Source: Capronia americana
Lineage: Eukaryota > Ascomycota > Eurotiomycetes > Chaetothyriales > Herpotrichiellaceae
NCBI GenBank assembly: GCA_016110215.1
Contig: JADWQD010000011.1
Span: forward strand, 248,001 to 312,000
Direction of reading: 5' to 3'
DNA length: 64,000 bases
Numbering within the stretch: position 1 is the first letter of the stretch; the number at the start of each line of letters is the position of its first letter. Both the position numbers and the translations under genes were made by a program. Shown here piece after piece: positions 1 through 11,829 of the stretch. A model generated the notes under the pieces. The model saw only the letters and a list, made by a program, of their open reading frames with translations, searched no databases and was not told the origin of the DNA.

Positions 1-45
1 GATGAAGTTAGGATCACTGAAGCATCCAGTAGCCACAGGACTTAC

Positions 46-2242
46 CTCCAGAGGCGACAGCGTCAGAGATGAGCTGACTCGAGGCGCGATACATGTTCAG
101 CATGTCATGGTAGATGCGCCCGATCTGTGAGTAGAAGTAGCTACCAATGGAGGAGCATGCCGCCACATTCGTCTTCATGATGTTTCCAACAACCTTGATG
201 ATCTCGGGATCATGGAGAATGGCTGGATTCGAGTTGGCTTGCTGGATGACACTGTCCCAAGCTTGGTTCGGATAGGACATAAGGTCGCTGATCAGTCGGT
301 CCTGCACGCTCTTCTGGCCTTGAGCAGAGATCATGTAGCCGCAAGCTTCGTAGAAGGTGTGCACTTGTTGAGGAGTAAGGTCACAGGTGATCTTGCGCAT
401 ATTCCGCACAATCTCGTCAATGAAAGGTTCGGTCTCACCAGGTTGCAGAGCGACAAAGTGGCGCTTGCACTTGTTGGCAATCTTGATAAAAGTGTCGCAA
501 GCCATGTCCTGAACACCCTCGTGGGTCTCGTGCATGAACTCAAAGAGCTTGTTGACCACAGTCTTCAAAAACTTCCAATGTGCCTTGAGGAATCGCGGGT
601 ATTGGCCGACAATATACATGATATTGCTGGCAACGACGGCTTTGTTGTCCTTGCCTCGCTTCATCTCGGTCAGACCGAGGAGATCCTTAATCACGGTGAC
701 CAAGAATCGCTTCTCCGTCTCTTCAGACATGGCACCAGATATTGAGCCAATAGCCCAGCAGAGCGTGTTGCAGTTATTCCACGACCACTCGGAACCGTCA
801 ACCTGTCGCTGAAGCTTGTCTGACATGATGTTCTCGGTGTCCACGACATCCAAGTGGGTCAAATACACAAGGCACTCGCGGGTAGTCTTGTAAAGCTGAA
901 TCGTGTCACTCTCTTTGACGAATTCGCGAACAATTTCACCTTCGTCGTTCTCGACAATCAGGACTTCTTCGGGTCGTACCATCTTCTCAACCATAACTTG
1001 TCTCAAACTTGACAAGACTTGGGCGTACTTGTGCTTGCGTAGGGGATAGTTGGCAAGACTGCTGGGGTGTGGAGCGCCACCATTGGCCAGACCGCTGACA
1101 CCCATGTTGACCAGCGGATTGAGTTCGGTGATGGGGAGTTGCTGCATTTCCTCGTACAGCTCTTGCACCAACTTGTTCCAGTACTCTAGGCAAATCTTGA
1201 AGATCTCTCTGTCGTCAATCAAGCTGATCTTAATAAGATAGAAGTGACCGTGGAGAAGATAGTCGGGATTTGGTAATCGTTCGATGGTCTGTAGGTGGGC
1301 TGAAAAGTAGTTGGTGAGGAAGATTGCCAGGTTGAGGATGTATTCTTGTTCTCGGGACTTGGCTTTGGCATATGCCTCGCGGAAGTCAGTATCGAGCGGA
1401 AGGGTTCGAGCAACGACGGTCAAGGTCTCAGTAAACATTTGCACAAGCTTATCGTCGTACTGGAATTGTTGTCCCAGCTGCAGCCCGCCAATTTCAGTCA
1501 AGCACTTCAAGGAAATGTTGCGGAATTCATCGACCTCCAGAAACCTGCCGACGAGGGTGTCGATGAGCTTTGTCTCGAAGATGAAGCCCAGCGGAATCCA
1601 GTTGAGGAAGCGCAGTAATGTCTCTAGGGTAGCTTTGACCAAACTTATGGAGTTGGCTGTGGTGAGCACCTCATTGCATAACTGGAAGATGGACGAGAAC
1701 TCGGCGCACATGGTGGTCTTGAGGTTCTTCGCCTTGGTCGAAGTCATCTGATCCTGCGAGAAATCGAAAACCTCCTCCGAGAGCAGCCGCAGAATGGTCA
1801 TGTTGTTCTCGCACACAGACAGGCCGGTGTGGCAAGCGGAGATGATTTCGTTGATGAAGCTGGGCCAATTATGAGGCCATTCTTGTTTGAGGATGGTGAC
1901 CAAGGTCAAATCCAGCTTGTTGAGGAAGAGCTTGTTGGCCTTCAGAGATTCGTCCGTCTCAGAAGCCTGAAGGATCTGGTTGACCACGAAGTTGCGGATG
2001 CCCAAGCACTGATCGCGAGGGAGAACCTTCCATCTGGTGTTGACCACATCGTCCAACACTTGCAGACCCAGGTATTTTGTCGGCACGTACGTCGCCTCTT
2101 GCAAGATTCTGTCCACCATCAACCACGCATCGGGATTCGACTTGAACTCATTGAGCTTCTGTTGAGCTTGTTTCTGGATCTCGCCATGACCTTCTTGAAA
2201 AGCCTTGACAGTCGCGTCAAGCTCGGTGACGGTGACCGACAT
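46..2242 (-). CDS. crm1: Exportin-1 (CRM1/KapK), N-terminal 732 residues, gene continues left of the window
   Basis: Nuclear export receptor: an importin-beta-family HEAT-repeat protein that carries leucine-rich-NES cargo with Ran-GTP through the nuclear pore. The single visible exon starts at an ATG at 2242 and runs open to 46, where a GTAAGT donor (positions 45-40) begins an intron. The remaining roughly 340 residues of a usual ~1070-aa CRM1 lie outside the window. Recognition rests on collinear CRM1 blocks: the N-terminal importin-beta region (EWPHNWPSFI near residue 123) and the very conserved central blocks FEFMHETHEGVQDMACDTFI and LTPQQVHTFYEACGYMI. No frameshift or stop was seen. The reading to 14 past the donor is intronic. 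Identity is very secure; only the 3' end is missing. Confidence 0.96.
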
Positions 2243-2945
2243 GGCGGAGGTTTAGGATTCGATAGAGGGAGACCGCTCAGCGAGCGCGAGGAAGCACGAG
2301 TGTTGTGCCAGTAGGTGGCGGGGTACCGAGATGTGAGGCTCGATTTGATATGCGGGTGCGATAAACGATCCGAAAAGGATCAAGATTGCGCTTGTCTCTT
2401 CTTGTGACGGCAAGGGGCAGACGTGGAGGTACTCTCGAATCTGAGACTCGATGCAGATGGTGCAGTTGATAAGGCGATTGAGCGGTCGGAAGGGATGAGG
2501 CACTGGGCTGTGAAGGCAGTTGAAATTCAAGTGTTGGTGAAATGTCGGGATGGAGTGCACGCGTGAAAGTACATGCACTGCAGGCAACGCACCGCAGCCG
2601 CCGCCGCATAAGGCACCCACCAGCAATCCAGACACGGATGTGAATCCGATCTGTCGATTCTCGCAGGCGCGCCAGAGGCCAATTATTAATCCTTCCAGAT
2701 GGCCAATGGAGACCCGTGATTGTGCCACAGCTGCATCAAGACTTTATCAACACCATCATCACACAACTAAGGAAGCCATTTCATTTCACAATAGATTCAT
2801 TTGTTAACCAAGTCGAGGATATCTCTCGTTGACTAAACACCCGGTTTATGCGGTATCATGGTGGGCACTGTATGAAGCCCCGGTAATCTCTGTATCCATT
2901 AGACATGCGAATGAAGTCAAACAGCCTCTTCCTTTTGGACGATAT

Positions 2946-3731
2946 TCAGTCAGTCCCAACTCCGGTTGTGTGCTCGGTGGTTTTCAGGTCACGCTCTTCA
3001 CTCTCTTTGCGATACTGCTGATACGCCGCCGCCATCTCTTCCTTTGACGAGATTCCGTTTTTCTCCGTGATCAAATCCTTAAGCCACTTATTCTCCATTT
3101 CCAACTGGCTCACCTTCGCCTCCAGCTTCGAGTTCTTGTCCTGTACCTCCTTGACCGTACGTTCCAAGGCTTGCTCCCGTTGCTTCTTCTTCACCCGGAA
3201 TCTTGCGCTCGCAGCCGTGTTTCTTCGCCTTTTATCCTCCTCAGCAGCCACACGGGATTTGTCTTCGGGGGACAGCGTGCCCGGATCAAGTGATTCGCCC
3301 TTTCTCTTGCTGCCAGCTGCTGTCTGTGCACTCGGCGAACCGTGGGAGTCATGGTTGCCGAAGCCCTGCGCGGGCGCAGGTTGTATGGGAGTGTTATAGG
3401 TGCTATAGTAGTGCGAAGAGTCTGCGCCCGAAGTATCGAGATGGGGCAACTGCTGGCTTTGATTTGGCGACGAACCTGCCAGGAGGTCTTCATACTTGAC
3501 AGCATGCGGATTGCTTTTGTTTTCATTCAGGTCGAAATTAAAAGAGCCGTCTTCAGGTAGCGCAGGGATGTCAAAATGGGTGAAATCGGTGTTTGTGAAC
3601 ATGGCCAAGTCCTGGCTAATGTCCAAATCCTCCGGCGGGAATTGCTCCTGATCGTAGGGCGACGTCAGAGTATTCAAGTTGTTGAGATACTCCGAAAAAT
3701 TCGGCCCTGTGCGGCCGCGGTAGGTTGACAT
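2946..3731 (-). CDS. metR: bZIP transcription factor of the MetR/Cys3 sulfur-regulator family
   Basis: Predicted nuclear activator of sulfur-assimilation genes. The 261-aa single-exon protein has an acidic, Asn/Gln/Ser-rich N-terminal half (residues 1-140). A basic region follows at about 167-185 (RRRNTAASARFRVKKK, diagnostic for the Cys3/MetR branch), then a short leucine zipper at about 189-220. It ends in a short charged tail. The basic motif differs from AP-1/Yap (QNRAAQRAFRER) and Atf1 types, which is why MetR is preferred. It lies downstream of, and in the same orientation as, the CRM1 start, with a long 5' region (3732-5061) shared with the divergent CHL4 gene. Start chosen as the first ATG of the open frame. 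Alternative: another Zip1/Gcn4-like bZIP. Confidence 0.85.
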   Translation of the reverse strand: MSTYRGRTGPNFSEYLNNLNTLTSPYDQEQFPPEDLDISQDLAMFTNTDFTHFDIPALPEDGSFNFDLNENKSNPHAVKYEDLLAGSSPNQSQQLPHLDTSGADSSHYYSTYNTPIQPAPAQGFGNHDSHGSPSAQTAAGSKRKGESLDPGTLSPEDKSRVAAEEDKRRRNTAASARFRVKKKQREQALERTVKEVQDKNSKLEAKVSQLEMENKWLKDLITEKNGISSKEEMAAAYQQYRKESEERDLKTTEHTTGVGTD

Positions 3732-5061
3732 GATCCTGCCTATGCTCCCTTCTAGGAGACACCCTCACACGCTCAGCTCCAACGATGTGTCCAGGATATG
3801 ATGGTAGTGTAGAATATATATTCGGTCGCGGTCAGGTAGTTCGCAGGCTTGGTCGCACGACAAAGGCGTAATATGACAAAGCCTCTGCGCGTGGCGATTG
3901 CCCAGTCACCGAGGCTCAAGGTGTCTGCGATTAGAGTCGCTGCACTCCTTACCGCGAGCACCTTGAAAAAGGCCTACAGGGAGGACGGAAAATGTGCTTT
4001 GGATGCTCAAAGGCGGGGAGTGAAGATTGCAATGGTGAGAGGGACGAGAGAGCAGCAATTGGCAAGGTGAGTGCGAAATTGGGTGCAAAGAGGGGCCGAT
4101 GGAAGAGTTCTTCGAGCACCGGATGAGTGCCACAAATGTGGGATGCCCCCTACGCCCTTTGCGTGGGTTTGGTGGTTGGCGGTTGGCTGCCCCGGCCTCG
4201 CTTCGGGAATTGCTCTTGGCCCAGAGCTTGCCGCTTAATCTATTCGTACACACCACGTACAGTTATCCCCCACCACATCCGTGGGTAATTAAAACACTTA
4301 ATAGCTTCGAGCTTCCCAGAGAAGATGAGGATGATTATTCGAGGTACGAGTAGTTGAAACTGAGCATGGTTCATCACAACCCTGGCATCGTGGACTCTGA
4401 CGTCCCGCGACATTTTCCAACAGTGGCGACGGCATTGTCGCAAGGTAATCATCACGAGTCAGAGATAACAGTGGTGATCTCATGTGAGAGGCCGCATCGT
4501 GCCTGTAAGGCGGATCTGATTGCCGAAAAAGGGTTCATCAAGCCAAGTGCAGCGGGCGCTCATCGCCGCTGCTCTTACATACCTAGGCCCCCCCGCGTAA
4601 ACCGTGCGTATAAGAGCATCCGTGGACGTCCCTGGGAGGAGCATGCTACAGAGTTAGATTCTTGATCACAAATCACTGCTGTCTGCTGCCACCCACGATA
4701 ACCTCGAAGGCAATTGCCGTACGAGTACAAAGCATGCAACCCAGCTAGGGTTGTCACGATACCATCCACTTAATTGAGCTCGTTGTGCCCGTGGAAAACT
4801 CTAGTGTGGGGTTCCGCATTCTCCCATGTTCTCCCGAAAGAACTCCAGGGTCGGAAGGGCTGACCTTCCAAAATTACACAATGCGGTTCCGAGAAAGGAA
4901 GGTAAGCAATGTCACCTCGGTACGGAGTATCTCTCCCACCGAGCCAGCCGATTCAGCCTTCAAGTCATGTGACCCAACGATGACTCGTTTTGTTTACGTG
5001 ACGAACTTGTGCCTCACAACAGATGTAAACAAACACCAGCCAAACCGACAACCACATTTCA
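3732..5061. other. Intergenic region between divergent metR and CHL4 genes
   Basis: This 1.3 kb region separates two divergently transcribed genes and should contain both promoters and the metR leader. Open frames here (longest about 138 aa at 4785-5201 +) lack recognisable domains and overlap the CHL4 start. I see no RNA gene or repeat of note. Confidence 0.5.
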
Positions 5062-6414
5062 ATGGCTCCCATCCTCGGAAAATCGCTCAACCGCCTATCG
5101 CGGGAAGCAATCATAGATCTTGGACTAAGATGGCTTCAAGAGAGTCGCTCCTCATCAGCACCATATCTGCAGTGCAATCGCACTGGATTCGAAGCAGATG
5201 AAGAGGACTACCTGCACATACCAGCTGGGAGCATCGAGGAATTGCGAGCCCTGTACCGTGATCTTCGGAATCATCCGGGCCAGGCGAGCAAGCGCGATGT
5301 AGTTGACCGCATCATCGACGGCGACTGGCGCCGTGGACTCTCCCTGCATCAGCATGCAACTATCGACTTCGCGTACTTGGAACAAAACGACGCCGCCTTG
5401 AAATGGAGTGCTCTGAAGCTGGTGCCACTCAAGACAGGGGAGGAGAAATCACTGGATGATGGCGAGGACGATGACGATGACGATGACGATGACGGACAGC
5501 AGCCAGCGAAGAAAAGGCGAAAACTAAGCGACGGCCGAGTAGAGCCCAAATATCCCCACGTCTCGCCACAGGTCTTCCTCTCGGCCCTCAAAGCTGAGAT
5601 CTCACCACTGGTCAAAGCCCATTATCACCTCCACCGCATGCCTTCCCCATACAACCTGACCATCCTCCGACTCTGGATACAGCCAAACGCAGCATTCGCG
5701 CCTGGCCGCTCGAAAGTCCCGCGCCGACCTAAACAAGCCACTGATGCGGGGCGCATAATGTACATCGCCCTACCGGACAGTTGCCCGTACGTGTACATCT
5801 CTATCTCCGGGTCGTCGACGAGCTCGAATGGCCGGTCCAAGGGAAGCGTTAGGGACGCCAAGGAGAAAGTGATGGCGAAAGTGGACATGGCGGCCATGAA
5901 GCGGATTGTCCTCGAAGCCATTCCGAAAGCACTCTCTCGACCACACCAGCGCTGGGCGCTAGAATCGACGAACCTCGTCGCAAAGTCACTGAAGACGATG
6001 TGCGAGCTGAGAGGGAATCAGAAGCCTGGCACCAGTGGTGGAGCGTACAGTATCTTTGCGGACAGTGCCAAGGCAGTCGACAAAAGTCCCGTCGACGTGC
6101 AGCTGACAGCGGATGATTCCGAGCAACGAGACGACAGACAGCGCTTGATTGAGAAGCGATTCGGCCACATGCAAGGCGAGCACTATGCGCCTCTCAACCG
6201 CGTGCACGTTAAGCTCACCCATGCGATTCCGCCGGACGGGCTGCAAGATGAAGACTCAAGCTCGGCACAACATGAAATCACACTGACGTTCACGGGGAGC
6301 GACGTGTTCGGTGGCCTGAAGAAACTCGCAGAACTCGGGCCCACGTACATGGATTTGGATAAAACGCCTGCTTGGATGACTGGCGAATTGGGCGTCAGTA
6401 ATCTCACTGTCTGA
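5062..6414 (+). CDS. chl4: CHL4 / Mis15 / CENP-N family kinetochore protein
   Basis: Predicted subunit of the inner kinetochore (CCAN/Ctf19 complex), which in the family binds CENP-A nucleosomes together with Iml3/CENP-L. The 450-aa intronless protein begins LNRLSREAIIDLGLRWL, the typical CHL4 N-terminal helix. The family block KRDVVDRIIDGDWRRGLSLHQ follows near residues 80-100, and HATIDFAYLEQ near 100-110. An acidic stretch with a run of nine Asp lies near residues 137-146 and is followed by a basic, NLS-like KKRRK. The C-terminal half carries the CENP-N beta domain (LTFTGSDVFGGLKKLAELG near 412-430). The first ATG is used, shortly after an AT-rich promoter. It is probably an ordinary core gene. 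Confidence in the family is high; the exact partners are inferred. Confidence 0.88.
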   Translation: MAPILGKSLNRLSREAIIDLGLRWLQESRSSSAPYLQCNRTGFEADEEDYLHIPAGSIEELRALYRDLRNHPGQASKRDVVDRIIDGDWRRGLSLHQHATIDFAYLEQNDAALKWSALKLVPLKTGEEKSLDDGEDDDDDDDDDGQQPAKKRRKLSDGRVEPKYPHVSPQVFLSALKAEISPLVKAHYHLHRMPSPYNLTILRLWIQPNAAFAPGRSKVPRRPKQATDAGRIMYIALPDSCPYVYISISGSSTSSNGRSKGSVRDAKEKVMAKVDMAAMKRIVLEAIPKALSRPHQRWALESTNLVAKSLKTMCELRGNQKPGTSGGAYSIFADSAKAVDKSPVDVQLTADDSEQRDDRQRLIEKRFGHMQGEHYAPLNRVHVKLTHAIPPDGLQDEDSSSAQHEITLTFTGSDVFGGLKKLAELGPTYMDLDKTPAWMTGELGVSNLTV

Positions 6415-7747
6415 TATATTATTGGGATGCTTTTGAGGCCTGCTTGGACTACTGTATTCCGACTGACACCATTGGATTGATGACCCTGATGACCATTGAC
6501 CATTACTTCCAAATACGACGTACATAATATGCCGATGCACGATGCACGGTAGGCGACCTATTCGGTGCCTATCCATGCAGCCAGCCTTCTGACTAGCAAG
6601 AGAAATGCTGGTCTACAGCACATGAATCTGTTTATGAATCTGCATATGAATCAATGCATTAATTACTAATACCATTCCTACTCCTACACGGTACTTCCTA
6701 CTTCTACCTCACGAACCGCGCTCAGTTTCGTCCGACGTCCGTCCCCGATCTCCGTGTCCGTCCACCCCGCTACGTGTGTGTGTATTGTGTATGTAATATA
6801 TAATTACTCAACTTCGACCCCATCAATGTCAATCCGTCCAATCTTCACGATACTACTGAGGTGCACGGAGTGTCGATTTCCCGCGTTCATGTCCCCCAGA
6901 CCTAGACCTAGACCTAGACCTAGACCCAGACCTCCACAGTATGTATGTACGGGTACTCGGACGAATACACTACACTACCTACTGTACATACAAGTACATA
7001 CTTGTCTGCCCCAGACTTTTCAGGCCCGGAGTCCGGCGTTAAGCTCGCTCCTGGTCCTTTTATGTCCATCCACTCTTCCCCTAAAGTTTAGGGCCTACGC
7101 ACCGACTACGTCTGTCTACGTTTAGTACTAGATATGTAGTTACAAACTACCTACCTACAGTGCACTACTGAATAAAGGCCTAACCTTGTTTCGTATCCCC
7201 TCGCGTGTGTGATTCGCGTATCTTCACATCCATATCCACATTCATAACGGTCGATCACGCCAGAGATGCAGCCTATGGTGCTGTGCTGTGAGTCGACGAA
7301 CCTATGCTCTGCGGAATACGGAGGAACGAGAAGGGTGAGTGACTACGAGTATGATTGATACGAATCCAGGTTAGATTGGCTCGCTCGGTGGTCGGGTTGA
7401 AAATTGACCGGCTCTTTGCCCTTTTGCTTTGCTTTGCCTTGCAACTGTTTGCATTAAGGGGGCCTATATATGCATGATTGTTCCCCCCCTTTGCCGCGAG
7501 GTGATTTACAAGGAAAGGCATGTTTCTCTGAGGTTGGGTACAGTACATCACATCACATCACATACGTACGTACGTACATACGTATATACGTGGGCAAGGG
7601 GACTTTATCTTGACCTTGATAACTCTCCCTCTCTCCCTCTCTCTCTCCGCGCGCGCGCTTCCTTTGGACGGTTCATTCTTGGGATACGCCACAACACCAG
7701 CTCAACGCCGTCGCATACACACACAGAGACGCACCACAACAACGACA
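6415..7747. other. Intergenic region with simple-sequence tracts
   Basis: This 1.3 kb region between CHL4 and the SDR gene contains a CCTAGA hexamer array (6896-6932), ACATC and TACG short tandem runs (7546-7590) and a CT-rich run ending in a CG-alternating stretch (7622-7660) just before the SDR start. The last is probably its 5' UTR or promoter. The ORFs here are low-complexity translations of these repeats and are not supported. Confidence 0.5.
6896..6932. repeat. CCTAGA hexanucleotide tandem repeat
   Basis: About four perfect CCTAGA units (6901-6924) are flanked by the near-copies CCCAGA and CCTCC. Read on the + strand it would encode an Arg-Pro dipeptide run, but no gene is supported here. 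Confidence 0.8.
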
Positions 7748-8557
7748 ATGCCTAATAAATACCTCTCCAAACTTCAGAACAAATCCGTCCTACTCGTCGG
7801 CGGGTCCTCCGGCATAGGCTACGGCATCGCCGAAGGGGCACTCGAGTTCGGCGCCAACGTCGTCATCGCGTCGCGCTCAGCCGACAAGGTCAAGGCGGCG
7901 GTTGAGAAGTTGAAATCCACGTATCCTGAGCACGCGGACAAGATCCGAGGCCACCCGGTCGATCTGAACGCTAACGGCGGCGCAAACACCGAGGAACAAC
8001 TGGTCGAGCTGTTCGACTTCGCCACCAACAACGGCGCCCAACCGTTGGACCATGTCGTCGAAACGGCGGGCGACCTGCAACTGCGTGGCAAGTTGACGCT
8101 CCAGACCGTGGCGCCGGAGATCATGGCCCAGGCGACCTCGGTGCGTCTCGTGGGCGTGCTTCTCCTGGCCAAGGTCGCGGCCAGGTATATCAAGAAGGAG
8201 TATACCAGTTCGTTGACGCTGACCAGCGGTGCGGGGGTGTACAAGCCGCGTGCGGGCACTTCGGCCTTTGTCGGCGCCGGTGGTGGGAAAGAGCCACTCA
8301 CGAAAGGGTTGGCGCTGGATATGGCGCCCGTGAGGGTCAATCTGGTGAGTCCCGGCGCGATCGAGACGGAGCTGCTGTACGGTATTCTTCCCGGTGGGGG
8401 GTCGAGGGAATCGCTTCGGGAGACGTACGCAAAGATGAGTATTCTGGGCAGGATTGGTGATGTCGAGGATGTCGTCGAGGCGTATTTGGCCCTGATGAGG
8501 AATGGCTTTCAGACGGGAAGTACGGTGCACGTTGAGGGTGGGTATTTCCTGTCGTGA
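7748..8557 (+). CDS. Atypical short-chain dehydrogenase/reductase lacking the Tyr-x3-Lys catalytic pair
   Basis: Rossmann-fold SDR of 269 aa. The start MPNKYLSKLQ at 7748 is preferred over upstream in-frame ATGs because homologues start about ten residues before the nucleotide-binding motif. The motif GGSSGIG (near residue 17) and the following IASR indicate dinucleotide binding. The NNAG motif is replaced by VETAG, and Ser of LTSGAG is in place. Where Y-x-x-x-K is expected, before LTKGLALDMAP, the sequence is FVGAG, so Tyr is Phe and Lys is Gly. The C-terminal VNLVSPGAIETE is typical. It may be a catalytically changed or non-catalytic SDR. Such atypical SDRs occur in fungi; the substrate is unknown. 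It lies tail to tail with the Zn2Cys6 regulator. Confidence 0.85.
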   Translation: MPNKYLSKLQNKSVLLVGGSSGIGYGIAEGALEFGANVVIASRSADKVKAAVEKLKSTYPEHADKIRGHPVDLNANGGANTEEQLVELFDFATNNGAQPLDHVVETAGDLQLRGKLTLQTVAPEIMAQATSVRLVGVLLLAKVAARYIKKEYTSSLTLTSGAGVYKPRAGTSAFVGAGGGKEPLTKGLALDMAPVRVNLVSPGAIETELLYGILPGGGSRESLRETYAKMSILGRIGDVEDVVEAYLALMRNGFQTGSTVHVEGGYFLS

Positions 8558-8720
8558 ACATTTGCGTTCGGATGGATGCGGCATGTATGGGAGATGCTGA
8601 AGCTGCCATGGGTGAATGGAGCGTAGTTCTCATAAGGGCTACCTCGTTCGAAGAACATAGTAGTGCTCTGCGCCGAACGACACGGGTAATTTGTACCGTC
8701 TCATATCCGAGTCATTTTCA

Positions 8721-11369
8721 TCATAGCATCAAGCCCCAGTCCCAGTCTTGCACGCCTGTTCCTATTTGTGTGCCGTCACTGTTGGTGAAACCGCCTGCCA
8801 TGCCGGCGTCGCTTCCAGAGCCCATATGTCCCATTCCCGCCATTGCAGCATTGCTCAAACGGTCAACATAGATATCGTAGCCCTCGATCGCCGTGTCGAT
8901 CTCGGTCTTCCATGAATTCCCGCCTGCGTCGGTAGTATCGGGATTTTGGAATGAGAATGGGTTCCCGTAGCTGCTATCCGCCAGGAAGGCGTTCCATGAT
9001 GAAGTCTCTTGCTTGACTTGGGACTGAGATTGGGTTCGGGTTTTCAAGTTGAGGCTTTCGCCGCAGAGACGGTGAATTATGTCCCGACATTTAGGAGCGC
9101 TTGGGTTGAGGTTGTTCATAGCATTGATGATGCTCAGGGCTGTGAGAATCGAACCGCGCCATAATGGTGCGTCGGAGTGTGTCGGGTTCCGGCGTAAACA
9201 GTGGATCGGGATTAAAGCCGCTTGGAGAAGGAAGTATCTGGAAGACGGTCAGGATGGAGTGGCCAATGTGAAACCCACCGATGGAGTAGAACTGGGTCAG
9301 AACCAGCGCTGGAATGCAGAAGGCACTTACAGAACGTACCAAGCGGCGAGCCTGGTGTGAGTGGCAGAGGACCAGAAGTCAAATATGGCCGAGATACATT
9401 CCTCGGCTGCCTTAAGGCAGCGCTTTGTTGCGATACTTTCAGCGGATTGGGCCTGCCATGGTGACACGGGAGAATTTGCTGTGGCGTCGAGCCTGTCTTG
9501 TGCCCATCGAATCAGGAATGGCCGGTACATAATGATCCGCATGATCCGAAAGCGCCAGCGGCTGATTGCATGTCCGAGGAGGTACTCATGGGGGAGGGGC
9601 AGATTGTCATCGCGAAAGTAAGGTGGCAAACTCTTCAGCCAGCCGTCGATGAATTCATCGTCCAGAGCGATCAGCTCTGCGGCGGAGGGAATCGGGTTGG
9701 ATATGAGCCGGTTGTAGATCCTGATTGTATGGAGGTGGTAGGAAGATTGTGTCCGGACATACGTGTAGATCGTGGCTTCACTGACCTCTGCAGGGAGCGA
9801 TGTGGCATTGACTGGGAGATCCTGTGCATCAATAGGTGAGCATCCCACGTAATGAGGTGGGAACAGCTATTGGTTGTAGGTCACTCACCTTTTCGTGTAT
9901 GTTCGATGGGAATGGAATATCCACGCCGACTTGGGGCCAGTTCAGAGGCCTCCCGTACGTGACCGTGGCGCCAACATCCAGTACGCATAGAGACCACCAC
10001 ACTCTCCTGCGTATTTCCTTCTTGAAAGGCGCTGTCTGCCAGCCGCGGAACTCCTTATGGAGCCCTAGAGATATGGCAAGCCGGAGAGCAATGCCGCCGT
10101 AGTTGTAACCGCTGTTTGGTCTGTTTCTCTTCTGCAGGTAGTTTGCTGCCATGGCAAACGCCTGAACTAGAGTTATACTGCCCGTCTCTAGGGAGTCGAT
10201 CGACAGGTTTGCCTTCACTGCGTTGAAGAGGGTGGCATGTGTCTCGTCCGAGCATGGGCTAGACACAAACGAACCAAGTGCTGCGACAAGGTTGGCCAAT
10301 GTATGCCACGTGCTTCTGCTTACCCTGCCACTCAACCTGGCATATTGTTCGCGGAAAGAGGGCTCGTGAAGGATGGGAAAGGTCGGGTGGTATAATGCGA
10401 AATAGGCGTCGACAAGCGTGTCGACCATTGCCCGAGTGAGCATGGGCTGTGCGCGCAGCCAGGTTGACGCGGACGGATACTCGCTAGATTTTTGATTAAA
10501 TAGCTGGTCCAGAGTCTGGCGCCGCTCACTCGAGGCATCGGACGTCGTATCTCCCGCCCCCGCTCCCATCCAGATGAGCCGTAGAAGGGCGGATCCCGAG
10601 ACCGACCCGAGGAAGCCAGCGTTCGAGTCGTTCGCCGTCAAGGTCGCCATACCGTCGGTAATCTTGGGGATTTCAGCGTCTAGTCCGCCTCCAGAGTTCG
10701 CATTAACTCCTCCGGGATCTGCGACGTTCCAGGAAGACTCCCGCTCATCCCATTCAAAGTCATCGTCGGCAGCAGGAGGATTTTCAAGTGGTTGAGCATC
10801 ATCCGCCAGATGAGACCTTGATGCGGTCGGCGACTCCAGATAACCCACATCAATTGGCTGATCTGGACCGGCACCAGTGGCTGAGAACGATTGAGCCCGC
10901 TGTTGCAGCCCCGAAGCGATCCCTGCTGTTGGCGACGCAGAAGTTTGATCGAACGGATGATCCGACGAAGCTACATGGGAAGATGGGTTGCTCGAGTCGC
11001 CCCCAAAGCCAGGCTGAAAGTTCCCTCCATTGGTGATACCATGGGCTAGCATCTGCGACAGCTGAGCATCGGTAAAGCAGGCCCTCAACAGAGCCTCTGC
11101 TTTTTCCAGGCGCTCTTCGACTTCTGTCAAGTGCCTATGTAAGTATTTAGTCCCGCATTGCTTGAAGAAGTCCCCACGGACGGGTCGGAGAGCACCAACT
11201 TTCGCGTCAAGGATGATCTGCTGTGCTTGTCATACAAGCAATGGCGGTTGTATCGCTGGCAGACCGAGCAAACGGGCATGCGCCCATCGCATTTGCCTTT
11301 CCTTCGGCGGCATTCGCGGCATGATTGGCCTGCGTTGGAGGTGTGGTCGGACTTTGAAGGGTCGGCCAT
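8721..11369 (-). CDS. Zn(II)2Cys6 transcription factor with fungal-specific regulatory domain
   Basis: Four exons fit in phase: 11369-11200, 11134-9889, 9821-9331 and 9237-8721 (807 aa). The binuclear zinc cluster has the exact spacing Cx2Cx6Cx6Cx2Cx6C (C17, C20, C27, C34, C37, C44), and a coiled coil follows (HLTEVEERLEKAEALL). The middle carries the fungal_trans domain, with the family block YHPTFPILHEPSFREQY and RRRVWWSLCVLD. Exon 4 restores the typical WYVLYFLLQAALIPI segment. The C-terminus is Gly/Met/Asp-rich, a possible activation region. It is predicted to bind CGG-containing sites. Neighbours are an SDR and an MDR oxidoreductase, which may be its targets (inference only). Confidence 0.9.
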
Positions 11370-11829
11370 GGTCGAGGGCTCTAGCGCGTCATTTTATGCA
11401 TGCGCATGATGAGAGTTCGAGAGTCGGGGATAAAACGAGAACCAAACGACAAAAGTGCGTTGAGTGAGGCTAAGGAGGCCTGGTCGTTGGTAGAAGCATG
11501 AAAGTCTCGTGCCGTGGTTTGTGCCTGATAAGCCCCGCAGCCGGTTTCTGTTAGCTAAGTCCAAGCAATTTTAGTGAGGAAGCGCTCGCTTCCGCCGCCG
11601 TTTAGGGGTCCCGAGATGTGCCCTAGCGGCTCTAGCCGGGCCTATGAACGAAGCCAAGCCTGCTACCTGAAAAGTCAAAGAATTTGATGTATCTGCTTCG
11701 TTATTCGGTTGTGAGAGGCATAGGAGCACCTGTTCAAGATGGAAATGTACCAAAGAGCTACGGCACTCAAAAGTCGAGAGGCTTAGCTGCACCAAAGCCT
11801 GCTTCGAGGTGTACAAGTCTCAGGGGACT

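Noticed and set aside
2252..2728. ORFs upstream of CRM1 on the - strand
   Set aside because: They end just before the CRM1 start and look like its 5' leader; no homology was recognised.
6754..7125. 123-aa ORF containing an Arg-Pro repeat
   Set aside because: It is the translation of the CCTAGA array and of flanking low-complexity DNA.
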